Source of the DNA: Nocardia sp. CY41
Lineage (GTDB): Bacteria; Actinomycetota; Actinomycetes; Mycobacteriales; Mycobacteriaceae
Length of the DNA stretch: 64,000 bases
Direction of reading: 5' to 3'
Assembly: GCF_009829325.1 (NCBI RefSeq)
Contig: NZ_VUOS01000024.1
Location: forward strand, 62,001-126,000
The position numbers and the translations under genes were made by a program. Position 1 is the first letter of the stretch. Every line of letters starts with the position of its first letter. The notes below the pieces were generated by a model, which searched no databases, was not told the origin of the DNA, and saw only the letters and a program-made list of their open reading frames with translations. Below are positions 15,999 to 24,706 of the stretch, piece after piece.

Positions 15999-17450
15999 TC
16001 AGCGCCGCTGGTCGCGATAGGTCTCCAGCAGGCGCAGCCACACCTCGCTGATGGTGGGGAAGGGCGGAACGGCATGCCAGAGCCGGTCGATCGGGATCTC
16101 GCCGGTGATCGCGACGGTGGCCGAGTGCAGCAGTTCGGCCACGCCCGCGCCGGCGAACGTGGCGCCGACCACCACGTGCCGGTCCGGGTCCACGAGGATC
16201 CGCGCGCGGCCCCGATAGCCGGGAGTGTGCTGCACCGCCCCGGCGACCCGGCCGATGTCGTAGTCGACCACGTCGACCTTCCGCCCGCAGCGCTCCGCGT
16301 CCTCGGTGGTGAGGCCGACGGCGGCGATCTCGGGTTCGGTGAACACCACTTGTGGTACCGCCAACCGGTCGGCGGTGCCCGCGTGCCGCCCCCACGGACC
16401 GGTCTCGAGGGCGCGGCCGCGGGCCCGGTCCGCGATGACGGCGCCCGCGACCCGTGCTTGGTATTTGCCTTGATGGGTGAGCAGCGCGCGGTGGTTGACA
16501 TCGCCCACCGCGTACAGCCAGTCCCCGCCGACCGCGGTCACGGTGAAGGTCTCGTCGGTGTCGAGCCACTGCCCAGGGGCCAGGCCGATGGTCTCGAGTC
16601 CGATGTCCTCGGTGCGGGGTGCGCGCCCCGTCGCCAGCAGCAGTTCGTCGGCGACGATTCGGCTGCCGTCGCCGAGCGTGACGTGCACACCGTCGTCCGG
16701 TCCGCCCGCCCGTTCGGCGTGCACGATGGTGGTGCCGAACCGGAGATCGGCGCCCGCCGCCCGCAGCCGGTCGGCGACCAGCTCCGCGGCGAAGGGCTCG
16801 ACGCGGGGGAGCAGCCGGGACTCGCGGGCGACGAGCGTCACCCGCGACCCCAGCGCCTGCCACGCCGTGGCCATCTCGGCAGCGACCACGCCCGCGCCCA
16901 GAACGACCAGCCGGCCGGGCACCCCGCGGGCGCTGGTGGCCTCCCGGCTCGTCCAGGCGCGCACCGTGTCCAGTCCTGGCAGCGGCGGCAACGCCGCGCG
17001 GGTGCCGGTGCAGACGGCCACCGCGTGCCGGGCCTCGAGGTCCAGCGTCGCGCCGTCCGAGGTCTCGACCGTCACCCGGCGCCGGCCGGTGATCCGTCCG
17101 TGCCCGCGCACCAGGGCGATGCCCGCGGAGCCGAGCCAGTCGACCTGGTCGCGGTCGTCCCAGTCGGCGGACATGCGATCGCGGTGTGCCAAGACGGCCG
17201 CGGCGTCGAGAGGCCGGGTGAGCGCCGCGGCGACGCCGGGAACCCGGCGGGCCTCCGCGTGGAGCAAGGCGGGCCGCAGCAGCGCCTTGCTGGGTTCGCA
17301 AGCCCAGTAGGAGCATTCGCCGCCGACCAGCTCGGCTTCTACGATGACGGTGCGCAGTCCGGCGGCGCTGGTTCGGTCGGCGACGTTCTCACCGACCGGC
17401 CCGGCTCCGAGGACCACGACGTCGTAGGTCCGAGAGTTCTCGTCTGTCAT
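15999..17450 (-). CDS. pyridine nucleotide-disulfide oxidoreductase, 483 aa
   Basis: Flavoprotein of the dihydrolipoamide dehydrogenase/mercuric reductase class I group. The FAD motif GAGPVGENVADRTSAAG starts near residue 14. The redox-active Cys pair lies in GGECSYWACEPSKAL (C-x4-C), in place of the more usual GGTCLNVGCIPSK. The NAD(P) loop is VVLGAGVVAAEMATAW, the second FAD motif is LYAVGDVNHRALL, and the C-terminal dimer domain ends in HAVPPFPTISE. No N-terminal metal-binding domain. Last gene of a three-gene operon with the VOC protein and hydrolase; the physiological disulfide or quinone substrate is unknown. Confidence 0.87.
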   Translation of the reverse strand: MTDENSRTYDVVVLGAGPVGENVADRTSAAGLRTVIVEAELVGGECSYWACEPSKALLRPALLHAEARRVPGVAAALTRPLDAAAVLAHRDRMSADWDDRDQVDWLGSAGIALVRGHGRITGRRRVTVETSDGATLDLEARHAVAVCTGTRAALPPLPGLDTVRAWTSREATSARGVPGRLVVLGAGVVAAEMATAWQALGSRVTLVARESRLLPRVEPFAAELVADRLRAAGADLRFGTTIVHAERAGGPDDGVHVTLGDGSRIVADELLLATGRAPRTEDIGLETIGLAPGQWLDTDETFTVTAVGGDWLYAVGDVNHRALLTHQGKYQARVAGAVIADRARGRALETGPWGRHAGTADRLAVPQVVFTEPEIAAVGLTTEDAERCGRKVDVVDYDIGRVAGAVQHTPGYRGRARILVDPDRHVVVGATFAGAGVAELLHSATVAITGEIPIDRLWHAVPPFPTISEVWLRLLETYRDQRR

Positions 17451-17472
17451 GGCAGTGCTTTCGTCTCGGTCG

Positions 17473-17916
17473 TCAGCGGCCGGGTGCCCGCTGGGTGACT
17501 TCCTGCAGGAACCAGCTGTTGCCATCGGGGTCGTGGAAGGCTGCGAAGGAGCCGTAGCTGGCGCGTTGCGGGTGCGCCCCGGGGACGCGCTGCGCGGTGC
17601 CCGCGTGGTGGAACACGCCGGTGGCGTCGCGGAACGGCCCCTCGACCTCGACGCCGCGCTCGCGCAACTCCGCGATCGACCGCTCGATATCGGTGACGAC
17701 CAGGTGCAGCCCGTGCAGCGAGCCGGGCGACGCGGCCGCCACGCCGGTGCCGAAGATGATCGAGGCTTCCGATCCCGGCGGTGTCACTTGGACGACCCGA
17801 TACCCCTCGTCCACCGTGAAGTCGGCGTCGAGGCGGAACCCGAGCCCGGTGTAGAAGTCCTTCGCGCGGTCGACGTCGGCGACGGGCAGCACGACGACTT
17901 CCAGTCTCATGTCCAT
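17473..17916 (-). CDS. VOC-family glyoxalase/dioxygenase-like protein, 147 aa
   Basis: Two beta-alpha-beta-beta-beta modules of the vicinal oxygen chelate fold: LEVVVLPVADVDRAKDFYT-type start, GLHLVVTDIERSIAELRERG in the middle and FHDPDGNSWFLQEV at the end, where the Glu/Asp supply metal ligands in active members. Family roles include glyoxalase, fosfomycin or bleomycin resistance and extradiol cleavage; none can be assigned. It lies 25 bases after the hydrolase gene and 22 before the flavoprotein gene, on the same strand. Confidence 0.82.
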   Translation of the reverse strand: MDMRLEVVVLPVADVDRAKDFYTGLGFRLDADFTVDEGYRVVQVTPPGSEASIIFGTGVAAASPGSLHGLHLVVTDIERSIAELRERGVEVEGPFRDATGVFHHAGTAQRVPGAHPQRASYGSFAAFHDPDGNSWFLQEVTQRAPGR

Positions 17917-17941
17917 GATTGCGACTCTCCTGTTCTGGCGG

Positions 17942-18802
17942 TTACCGGTGCGCGCTCTGGGCGGCCTGTTCGATGACGTCGGCGACGACGCCGGGATGGG
18001 ACACGGCCACCGAGTGGGAGGCAGCAGCCACCTCGGTGACGTGGGCGTGGGCGCGTTCGGCCATGAACCGCTGGGCCGCGACGGGAATGTTGCGGTCCTC
18101 GGTGGTGATCACGTCCCAGCTGGGCTTGTCGGTCCAGGCCGCCGCGGTGGCGGGCTCTTCGAGCGCGGACTGCGCGATGGGGCGTTGGGTAGCTGCCATG
18201 AGGGCAGCGCGTTCGGCGTCGACGTCGGCGGCGAACTGGTCGCGGAACGCGTCCGGCCGGATGTAGAGGTCCTCACCCGGCGTACCGCTGGGCCCGGTGA
18301 TCGGAATCCGGCCCAGGGCGGCGGGCAGGGTCGAGCCGGGGTAGCGGCCGGTCAGGTCGAGCGCCGTCTCCCCGGGGGCGGGCAGGAACGCCGCCACGTA
18401 GACGAGCGCCGCGACCTGCGGATTGCCTGCTGCCGCCGCGCTGATCACCGAGCCGCCGTAGGAGTGGCCGACCAGTACGACGGGTCCGTCGATGGTGCCG
18501 AGCAGGGCTTTGAGCGCGGCGGCGTCGGCGGCGGGCCCGCGCAGCGGATTCGCCGCCGCCACAACGCGATACCGGTCGTGGGTGAGGCGCTCGATGACCT
18601 CGTTCCAGCTCGATCCGTCGGCGAAGGCCCCGTGTTCGAGGAGGATGGTCGGTTTCGGCGCGTCCGGCGTCGGGCCGGTGTGGGTGGTGGTGCTCGCGGT
18701 GCACGCGACGGCCAGCGCGCCTCCGGCCACGACGGCAGTCAGTGCGGTCACCGCGCGAGCGACCCGGTGGATACGGACGCTGCGGCGTCGGATGTCTTTC
18801 AT
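17942..18802 (-). CDS. alpha/beta hydrolase, probable lipoprotein, 286 aa
   Basis: Starts at ATG 18800-18802 behind a GAGAAAGG site. It has a basic N-terminus, a hydrophobic stretch and a lipobox-like LAVAC at about residue 35, so it is probably a secreted lipoprotein. The hydrolase core carries HGAFADGSSW (oxyanion region), the nucleophile elbow GHSYGG with Ser, and a late His in AAASHSVAVSHPG. It resembles the esterase/haloperoxidase-like group that often neighbours LuxR regulators. First gene of an operon with the VOC and flavoprotein genes, divergent from a LAL regulator. Confidence 0.82.
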   Translation of the reverse strand: MKDIRRRSVRIHRVARAVTALTAVVAGGALAVACTASTTTHTGPTPDAPKPTILLEHGAFADGSSWNEVIERLTHDRYRVVAAANPLRGPAADAAALKALLGTIDGPVVLVGHSYGGSVISAAAAGNPQVAALVYVAAFLPAPGETALDLTGRYPGSTLPAALGRIPITGPSGTPGEDLYIRPDAFRDQFAADVDAERAALMAATQRPIAQSALEEPATAAAWTDKPSWDVITTEDRNIPVAAQRFMAERAHAHVTEVAAASHSVAVSHPGVVADVIEQAAQSAHR

Positions 18803-19147
18803 GATGGCCTTTCTCGATAGGTCAGGCGGGCACCGCAGGCCGTCGGCGAAGAAGGCGATGAGTGCATCGATGACCGGGTCGCCGTAGCGCTCGTCGTCGT
18901 GCGGGCCCACCGCTTTCCGCCGCCGGACCGCGGTGACGGTTCCGGCTGCCTGTCGAGCATCGCTGTCGAGCGCACGGCGGCGAATCCGTCGGATGACGTA
19001 GCGGTGACGTATCTTCCCCGGCGCCTCGGCGGTGTCCGCTGCGCGCGCGAGCGGTCGAATGACCTCGGTACGGCCCCTTCGCGAAGGCTTCGCCGCAGTG
19101 GAACCGACCGGTTAGTCTTGCCGCAGGCGCGAGAGGAGCGACCCGAC
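18803..19147. other. divergent promoter region of hydrolase operon and LAL regulator
   Basis: About 345 bases without a gene. It carries a copy of the GGATGACGTA motif at 18986-19006, which recurs at other regulator- and hydrolase-associated promoters in the window. The minus-strand frame upstream of the hydrolase start is open, but nothing recognisable is encoded in it. Confidence 0.5.
18986..19006 (+). promoter_or_regulatory. shared motif site A (GTCGGATGACGTA...CGGTGA)
   Basis: CCGTCGGATGACGTA followed by GCGGTGACG. The same word is found upstream of the alpha/beta hydrolase gene at 22710-23756 and twice upstream of the SRPBCC gene. It lies midway between the divergent hydrolase operon and the LuxR gene, so it could serve both. 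Confidence 0.5.
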
Positions 19148-21967
19148 ATGGAGTCATGTGCCGCGGCGATGGTGGGCCGCGACGACGAGCAAGCGCAACT
19201 TTCCTCGTTCGTGACAGCCCCGGGCGGTAGGTCGCTGATCCTGCGCGGCGAAACCGGTGTCGGCAAGAGCGCGCTGCTCGCCCACGCCGCCGACCTGGCC
19301 GAGCGCGCCGAGTACCGGGTCCTGCGCGTGACCGGCGTCGAAGCCGAATCCGAACTGCCCTACGCGGGACTGCACCAGTTCCTGTATCCGCTGCTGGCGC
19401 ACGCGTGCGACCTCGACGAAGGGACTCGCGCCGCATTCGACGCCGTCTTCGGGCAGCGGGCCGGGGATCCGCCCTCGGTCATGACGCTGGGCATCGCCGT
19501 ACTCAACCTGCTCGCATCGGCCGCGCGGGAGCGGCCGCTGCTGCTGGTCCTCGATGACGGCCAGTGGCTGGACACCGCCAGCGCCGAGGTGTGCGGTTTC
19601 ATCGGCCGCAGGCTCACCGGCAGCGCGGTGAAGATGCTGATCGCACTACGTGCCGACATCCACGCGCGGCTGGATACCGCCGCCTTGCCCGAGACCACGA
19701 TCCCGCCGTTGTCCGAGCATGCGGCCGCCTGCCTGCTCGATCAGCGCCACCCGGGCTTGACCGCGCGTACCCGCCGCCTCACCCTCGAACACGCGCGCGG
19801 CAACGCACTGGCTCTGCTGGAGTTGCCCGCTTACATCGCCGGCGCGGCGGACACCCCCGACGACATCGTCGACGAACTCGCGGTTCCACTGCCGAAGCGG
19901 TTGCAGCGCTTGTACAGCGGGCGGATCGCGGCGCTTCCCGAGACCGTGCGCGCGGAACTGCTCAAAGGCGCGCTCGACGGGGTCGGCGCGCGCGCCACCG
20001 CGACCGTGGGGCCTGCGAGCCGCTACCGGATGCGCGACGCCGAGGAGGCAGTGCGCCTCGGGCTACTCGAAATAGACCTGCGCACAGGCGATTTCACGTT
20101 TCGACATCCGCTGGTACGTTCGGCTGTGGTGCAGCAGGCCACGCCCAACCAGCGGCGGGCCGCGCATACCGCGCTCGCGCTGGTGCACCGCGACGACGTC
20201 GAGCGCCGTGCCAAGCATCTGGCGGCGGCCACCATCGATCCCGACGAGCAGGTGGCGGCGGCGCTGGAGGCGGCGGCCGAATCGGCGACCCGCCGCGGCG
20301 GGGCGCTGGCGGCGGTGGCATGGCTGACCCGCGCCGCGCAGCTCAGCGAGAACCACGAAAACCGTTCGCGCCGCCTCGGCGACGCCGCTTTCGTCGCCGG
20401 GCACGCGGCCCGGCTGGGTCAGGCGCAGCGGATCGTGCAGTCGGATCCGGCTCCGGGCGGGAACGAGTCACCGGCCGCGGTGCTGGCCTCGGCGTACTCG
20501 GCGCTGTACCAGGACGGTGACGTACGCGGTTCGCACCGACGCGTCTCGGCCGCCATCGAGGAGTTGTCCGCCCGCGGCGCGCCCGAGCAGCAGGAGGTGC
20601 TGGTCCGGCTGGTGAATCTGCTGCTGGCGATCAGTCAGTACGCCGGAAACGCCGCGATGTGGGCGCGGACCCGTGACCTGCTCGCCGACCTGGGCGACCT
20701 GCTGCCGCCGCGCACGCGGATCTACCGCGACTCGTGGAGCGATGTGGTGCGCCACGGCGCCGGCCTGGCGCAGCCGGTGGAGTCGGCCGCGGCGCGGCTG
20801 CCGGAACTGGAACCGTGGGACGTCACCCGGCTGGCGGTCTCGTCCTATCACCTGGACATTGCGGGGGAGTACCGTCCGTACCTGCAGCGGATCGTGGACC
20901 GGGAACTCGAGACCGGCGCGGTGGCCAGCGGCATCGTCATGCTGCACCTGATCATGCTGGATCAGACGCTGACCGGTGAATGGGACGAGGCCGAGCGAAC
21001 CGGGCAGCGGTCGCTGCAGCGGGCCGTCGACCTGGGCTACGACCTGTTCGCCCAGCAGAGCCGCGGCTACCTGGCGCAACTGGCGGCGCTGCGCGGGCGC
21101 CTCGACGAGGCCCGTGAACTGCAGGCGGTGGTCGACTCCTGGGCCAGGCCACGGGGTCTCGGATTCCTCACCCAGGCCGCCGACGCAGCGGGCACGACAG
21201 CGGCGCTGACCGCGGGCGATTTCGAGGCGGCCTATCTGCACGCCATCGGCATCACACCGCCGGGCGAGTTCGTACCGTACGCCTATCAGGCTTCGCGTAG
21301 CCTGCTGGACCTGGTCGAAGCCGCCGTGCGCACCGGGCGCACCGAGGAGGCGCACGCACATGCCGCCGCCGCATGGGACGCCGGCCTGCCCGCGATCTCA
21401 CCGCGCCTGGCGATCCTCACCTTCGGCGCCATGGCGATGACCACCGCCGACGACGCGCGCGCCGCCGACATGGTGGCTCGTGCCGAGAGCCATCCCGCGG
21501 CCGCACGTTTCCCCTTCGAGCTGGCACGGATCCGATCGGCGCACGGGCTGCGGCTCCGGCACGCCAACAGCAGGACGGCGGCCAGGCACCACCTGTCGGC
21601 GGCGGCGGATGCGTTCGAGCGGCTGGGCGCTCCGGCGTGGGCCGAGCGCGCGCGGGCCGAACTGCGTCCGCTCGGTGTCGGCGGGGCCGGGACAGCGGCG
21701 GAGCCCGCCACGCTGACCTGGCAGGAGCGTCGGATCGCCGATCTGGCGGCGGCCGGACTGACCAACAAGGAGATCGGCGTACAGCTGCACCTGTCGCCGC
21801 GAACCGTCGGCTCGCACCTGTACCGGATCTTCCCCAAACTGGGCATCACGACCCGCGCCGCACTCCGTGACGCACTCGCCCGCGTGCCGGAGGCGGGCGG
21901 CCCGCCGGACCGAGCACCGGCCGATCAGGCTCGGATGCCGTGGTCGGTCAGCCAGCCCAGGACGTGA
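19148..21967 (+). CDS. LAL-type LuxR transcriptional regulator, 939 aa
   Basis: Large ATP-binding regulator of the LuxR (MalT/LAL) class. N-terminal AAA-like ATPase with Walker A GETGVGKSA at 34-42 and Walker B LLLVLDDGQWLD near 135-145, a long TPR-like helical middle region, and a C-terminal LuxR helix-turn-helix (RRIADLAAAGLTNKEIGVQL, LSPRTVGSHLYRIFPKLGI). Such proteins activate transcription after binding ATP and an inducer. The start at ATG 19148 follows GAGAGGAG. It is divergent from the hydrolase operon and its 3' end overlaps the convergent hydrolase gene by 43 bases. Confidence 0.9.
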   Translation: MESCAAAMVGRDDEQAQLSSFVTAPGGRSLILRGETGVGKSALLAHAADLAERAEYRVLRVTGVEAESELPYAGLHQFLYPLLAHACDLDEGTRAAFDAVFGQRAGDPPSVMTLGIAVLNLLASAARERPLLLVLDDGQWLDTASAEVCGFIGRRLTGSAVKMLIALRADIHARLDTAALPETTIPPLSEHAAACLLDQRHPGLTARTRRLTLEHARGNALALLELPAYIAGAADTPDDIVDELAVPLPKRLQRLYSGRIAALPETVRAELLKGALDGVGARATATVGPASRYRMRDAEEAVRLGLLEIDLRTGDFTFRHPLVRSAVVQQATPNQRRAAHTALALVHRDDVERRAKHLAAATIDPDEQVAAALEAAAESATRRGGALAAVAWLTRAAQLSENHENRSRRLGDAAFVAGHAARLGQAQRIVQSDPAPGGNESPAAVLASAYSALYQDGDVRGSHRRVSAAIEELSARGAPEQQEVLVRLVNLLLAISQYAGNAAMWARTRDLLADLGDLLPPRTRIYRDSWSDVVRHGAGLAQPVESAAARLPELEPWDVTRLAVSSYHLDIAGEYRPYLQRIVDRELETGAVASGIVMLHLIMLDQTLTGEWDEAERTGQRSLQRAVDLGYDLFAQQSRGYLAQLAALRGRLDEARELQAVVDSWARPRGLGFLTQAADAAGTTAALTAGDFEAAYLHAIGITPPGEFVPYAYQASRSLLDLVEAAVRTGRTEEAHAHAAAAWDAGLPAISPRLAILTFGAMAMTTADDARAADMVARAESHPAAARFPFELARIRSAHGLRLRHANSRTAARHHLSAAADAFERLGAPAWAERARAELRPLGVGGAGTAAEPATLTWQERRIADLAAAGLTNKEIGVQLHLSPRTVGSHLYRIFPKLGITTRAALRDALARVPEAGGPPDRAPADQARMPWSVSQPRT

Positions 21968-22713
21968 TCGGCGATCTCGGGCCACCCGCTGTCGATCACG
22001 AGGGAATGTCCTCGGTCGGCGAACTGCGCGAGCTCGCTCACCGCCACGGAGTCGCCATAGCGCTTGTACATCGCCCGCGTCATCGTGTCGGGCGCCAGTC
22101 GATCCTCCTGCCCGGAGACCAACAGCAACGGTCCGCGATCCTGGTTGCCGGTGGCCACCGTGAGTTCCGTCTGCCCCGGTTCGCTTCGCGCGCCGATGTC
22201 GCCGAGCAGCCGCAGAGGCATCGGGACGACGTGTCGGCCGAAGAGCGCGGCGGCCTCGCCCGCGTCGACCGCGTTGGCGAAGAACTGCCGGAATTCGCGC
22301 GGCGACAGGCGGGCCGGCTCGCCAGGAGATTCCGGTACGGCCGGCCGTGCGACGACCAGCCGGTTGAGATCGCCGGGCGGGATCGGCGCCAGCGCCACGG
22401 CCGCCAGAGCCAGATCCGCGCCGAGTAGATACTGGGCGATCAGGCCGCCGACACAGTGGCCGATGAGCACCGGGGGAGTGTCGAACGAGCGCGCGACGCG
22501 CACGTAATGCGCGGTCAGTGCCGCCAGTCCGAGATCGCGCCACCCGGAAGGATCGGCGCGAGTCGCGGCCACGGTGTCCAGCTCACCCGGCCACCGGGGA
22601 GCGCTCACCGCGAACCCCCGGCTCATGAGACACCGTGACCACCCTTGCCACGACGACGCGTGCAACCACGCGCCGTGCAGCAACACCACGGGTGTTCGCC
22701 GCGCGGAACTCAC
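21925..22713 (-). CDS. alpha/beta hydrolase with Cys nucleophile elbow, 262 aa
   Basis: Cytoplasmic alpha/beta hydrolase: VVLLHGAWLHASSWQGW at the start, an elbow LIGHCVGGLIAQYLL in which the nucleophile position is Cys rather than Ser, an acid region around SGQEDRLAPDTM, and a late His in DRGHSLVIDSGW. Cys nucleophiles are known in dienelactone hydrolase-like enzymes, so it may be active on an activated ester or be altered. Its GTG start overlaps the stop of the upstream hydrolase gene (GTGA, 22710-22713), so the two are coupled. It overlaps the convergent LuxR gene at its 3' end. Confidence 0.8.
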   Translation of the reverse strand: MSSARRTPVVLLHGAWLHASSWQGWSRCLMSRGFAVSAPRWPGELDTVAATRADPSGWRDLGLAALTAHYVRVARSFDTPPVLIGHCVGGLIAQYLLGADLALAAVALAPIPPGDLNRLVVARPAVPESPGEPARLSPREFRQFFANAVDAGEAAALFGRHVVPMPLRLLGDIGARSEPGQTELTVATGNQDRGPLLLVSGQEDRLAPDTMTRAMYKRYGDSVAVSELAQFADRGHSLVIDSGWPEIADHVLGWLTDHGIRA

Positions 22714-23756
22714 AAGTGGTCGGCGTCGATGATCGCCTGGGCGAAGGGCTGCGGAGCCTCCTGCGGCACGTTGTGCCCGATGCCGCCGAGCACCCGGTGC
22801 TGATAGCGGCCGGTGAATCTGCCGCGGTAGGCCGCGCCGTCCTTGGCCGCGCCGTCGAAATCACTGGCCAGGGTGATGGTCGGCACCGTGATGGCCGGAG
22901 CGGCCGCGAGCTGCTGCTCGTAGCCGTCGTACTGCGGTTCGCCCGGTGCCAGTCCGAGGCGCCAGCGGTAGTTGTGGATGACGATGTCGACGTGGTCGGG
23001 ATTGTCGAACGTCGCCGCGCTGCGGTCGTAGGTGGCGTCGTCGAACTCCCACTGCGGTGAAGCGTTGCGCCAGATCAGTTTGTTGAAGTCGTGCCGGTTG
23101 CGGGCGTAGCCCTGGCGGCCGCGCTCGGTGGCGAAGTAGTACTGATACCACCAGCCGAGCTCGGCCTGCGGGGGCAGCGGCTGCTGGTTGCCGGTCAGCG
23201 AGGTGACCAGGTATCCGCTCACCGAGACCAGAGCCCGGCAGCGTTGCGGCCACAGCGCGGCAACGATGTCGGCGGTGCGTGAGCCCCAGTCGAATCCGCC
23301 GAGGATCGCGGCATCGATACCGAGCGCGTCCATGAGATCGACCACGTCGCGGGCGATCGCGGACTGCTGGCCGTTGCGCACGGTCCGCTCGGATCGGAAG
23401 GTCGTCGGCCCGTAACCGCGCAAGTAGGGCACGATCACCCGGTAGCCGGCCGTCGCGAGCAGCGGCCCGACGTCGGCGTAGCTGAAGGGATCGTATGGCC
23501 AGCCGTGCAGCAACAGCACCGGTGTGCCGGTCGCGGGGCCGTATCGGACGTATCCGACGTTCAGCAACCCCGCCTCGATCTGCTGGACCGGGCCGAGAGT
23601 TGTGTGGGCGCCCGCCCCCGCCCGCAGGGCCGCGCCCGCAGGCGCCGTGGCGGGCGTCGACTCCGCTGCCGAGCAGGCGGTGAGCGAGCCCGCGGCCACC
23701 CCTGCGGCGCCCACCGCCAGCGCTCCGCCGAACAATCGTCGTCTGTTGATGGTCAT
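22710..23756 (-). CDS. Tat-exported epoxide-hydrolase-like lipoprotein, 348 aa
   Basis: N-terminus MTINRRRLFGGALAVGAAG with the twin arginine, followed by a lipobox SLTAC near residue 28, so a Tat-exported lipoprotein is predicted. The hydrolase core has LLLHGWPYDPFSYADV (HGxP oxyanion motif) and a nucleophile elbow GGFDWGSR with Asp, as in epoxide hydrolases and haloalkane dehalogenases. The late His lies in GGIGHNVPQEAP. A possible substrate is an epoxide or haloalkane outside the membrane. Coupled to the downstream hydrolase gene, with a GGATGACGTA motif about 90-115 bases upstream. Confidence 0.85.
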   Translation of the reverse strand: MTINRRRLFGGALAVGAAGVAAGSLTACSAAESTPATAPAGAALRAGAGAHTTLGPVQQIEAGLLNVGYVRYGPATGTPVLLLHGWPYDPFSYADVGPLLATAGYRVIVPYLRGYGPTTFRSERTVRNGQQSAIARDVVDLMDALGIDAAILGGFDWGSRTADIVAALWPQRCRALVSVSGYLVTSLTGNQQPLPPQAELGWWYQYYFATERGRQGYARNRHDFNKLIWRNASPQWEFDDATYDRSAATFDNPDHVDIVIHNYRWRLGLAPGEPQYDGYEQQLAAAPAITVPTITLASDFDGAAKDGAAYRGRFTGRYQHRVLGGIGHNVPQEAPQPFAQAIIDADHL

Positions 23757-23840
23757 CGCAACTCCCTCGCAAGGCTCCGGCTCGTGACCGCATCCGGTCA
23801 CCACCGACGACGCTAGGCAGCGTCCGTGTCCCGCCGCGTC

Positions 23841-23865
23841 GGTCGGATGACGTAATCGGTGACTG
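23841..23865 (+). promoter_or_regulatory. shared motif site B, with a partial second copy
   Basis: GGTCGGATGACGTAATCGGT followed by GACTG lies 85-110 bases before the hydrolase start at 23756. A partial second copy (GGATGACTGTCGGTCA) follows at about 23877-23892. Its word is shared with sites near both LAL regulators. Confidence 0.5.
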
Positions 23866-24026
23866 CCATGGCCCGGCGGATGACTGTCGGTCATCGCCGC
23901 GACCGGCACCGCAGCGCATTCGGCCGGGGGCTACTTCCGCCTCCCGTTCACGCGATGCGTGCGAATCCTCGGCGGGTAGGTGTGGGCGCGGCGCAGGCCT
24001 GCGGAGAGTCAGCGTGGACCGGCAGG

Positions 24027-24497
24027 TCAGTCCACGCGGGGAGCTTCGGGATCGCCGCTGAAACCACTGTCGGGCTCGCCTCCGGTGCCCGATCTCTCGC
24101 CTGCGCCTTTTCCTATTCGGCGCGGTTTGGCCATACGCCGGATACCGGCGGCCGGAGCGTCGTCACCAGCTCGTTTCCGCCGCAACGCGTCGAGGTCGAT
24201 GACACTCCCACCCGGCTGGGCACTGCCCGGATCCTCCGCGGGAGCGGAGTGCTGCGCCGCGCCGGGGTCGACCGGCCACCACCCTGTCTCCCGCTGCAGT
24301 TCCGATCGCAGTACGGGCTTGGTCGGTGCAGGGTCGTAGACGGAGCCGCGTTCCGAGCGCCAAGTCTTGTGGAGACGCTCGCCGGCCTCTTCCGCCACAC
24401 GCCGCGGGCGTCGCGGTAGTCGGGTGACTTTCGACGTGCCGTCTCCTGCTCCGGGAATCTCCACAGCCTTCATTCCTTCTTCCAGCGTCCTGCGCAA
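24027..24497 (-). CDS. unknown hydrophilic protein, about 150 aa
   Basis: I do not recognise this protein. It starts with a basic helix (RRTLEEGMKAVEIPGAGDGT), continues as VAEEAGERLHKTWRSERGSV and PVLRSELQRETGWWPVDPG, and ends in a charged Gly/Ala/Arg-rich, probably disordered tail. No membrane segment. The helical sequence continues upstream in frame (RRLLNELKRLRR), so the true start may be the TTG at 24497, ATG 24473, or a codon overlapping the end of the small gene before it. Last gene of the SDR-MFS set, on the same strand and only a few bases after the 67-aa gene. Confidence 0.5.
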   Translation of the reverse strand: MRRTLEEGMKAVEIPGAGDGTSKVTRLPRRPRRVAEEAGERLHKTWRSERGSVYDPAPTKPVLRSELQRETGWWPVDPGAAQHSAPAEDPGSAQPGGSVIDLDALRRKRAGDDAPAAGIRRMAKPRRIGKGAGERSGTGGEPDSGFSGDPEAPRVD

Positions 24498-24502
24498 CCG
24501 TT

Positions 24503-24706
24503 TCAGCTCGTTGAGGAGCCGGCGAATGCCACTGCACCCGTCGGCGCCACGACCGCCGGAACGCCGAGCTGATGTTCGAACTCCTCGCTGATTGCGTCGC
24601 TCACGTCTGTATTCTCCCTCAGGCCGTCCGCCGAGGGCACGCGGCCGCCACGCACCAGCACCCGGTCGAGCGTGCCGCCGGGGATGAGGTCGGTCACAAC
24701 AGTCAC
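24503..24706 (-). CDS. small unknown protein, 67 aa, coupled to MFS gene
   Basis: Frame from GTG 24704-24706, which overlaps the MFS stop (GTGA). The protein has a basic first half (GGTLDRVLVRGGRVPSADGL) and an acidic helix (ENTDVSDAISEEFEHQLGV) followed by a small-residue tail (PAVVAPTGAVAFAGSSTS). No known domain. The acidic helix with a Gly/Ala/Ser/Thr tail superficially recalls a leader-core peptide layout, but there are no Cys residues and no modification enzyme nearby. Codon use (high GC at third positions) supports translation. Confidence 0.5.
   Translation of the reverse strand: MTVVTDLIPGGTLDRVLVRGGRVPSADGLRENTDVSDAISEEFEHQLGVPAVVAPTGAVAFAGSSTS

Noticed and set aside
18803..18910. 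36-residue N-terminal extension of the hydrolase gene
   Set aside because: The ATG at 18802 has a good ribosome binding site and gives a proper lipoprotein signal; the extension would bury it.
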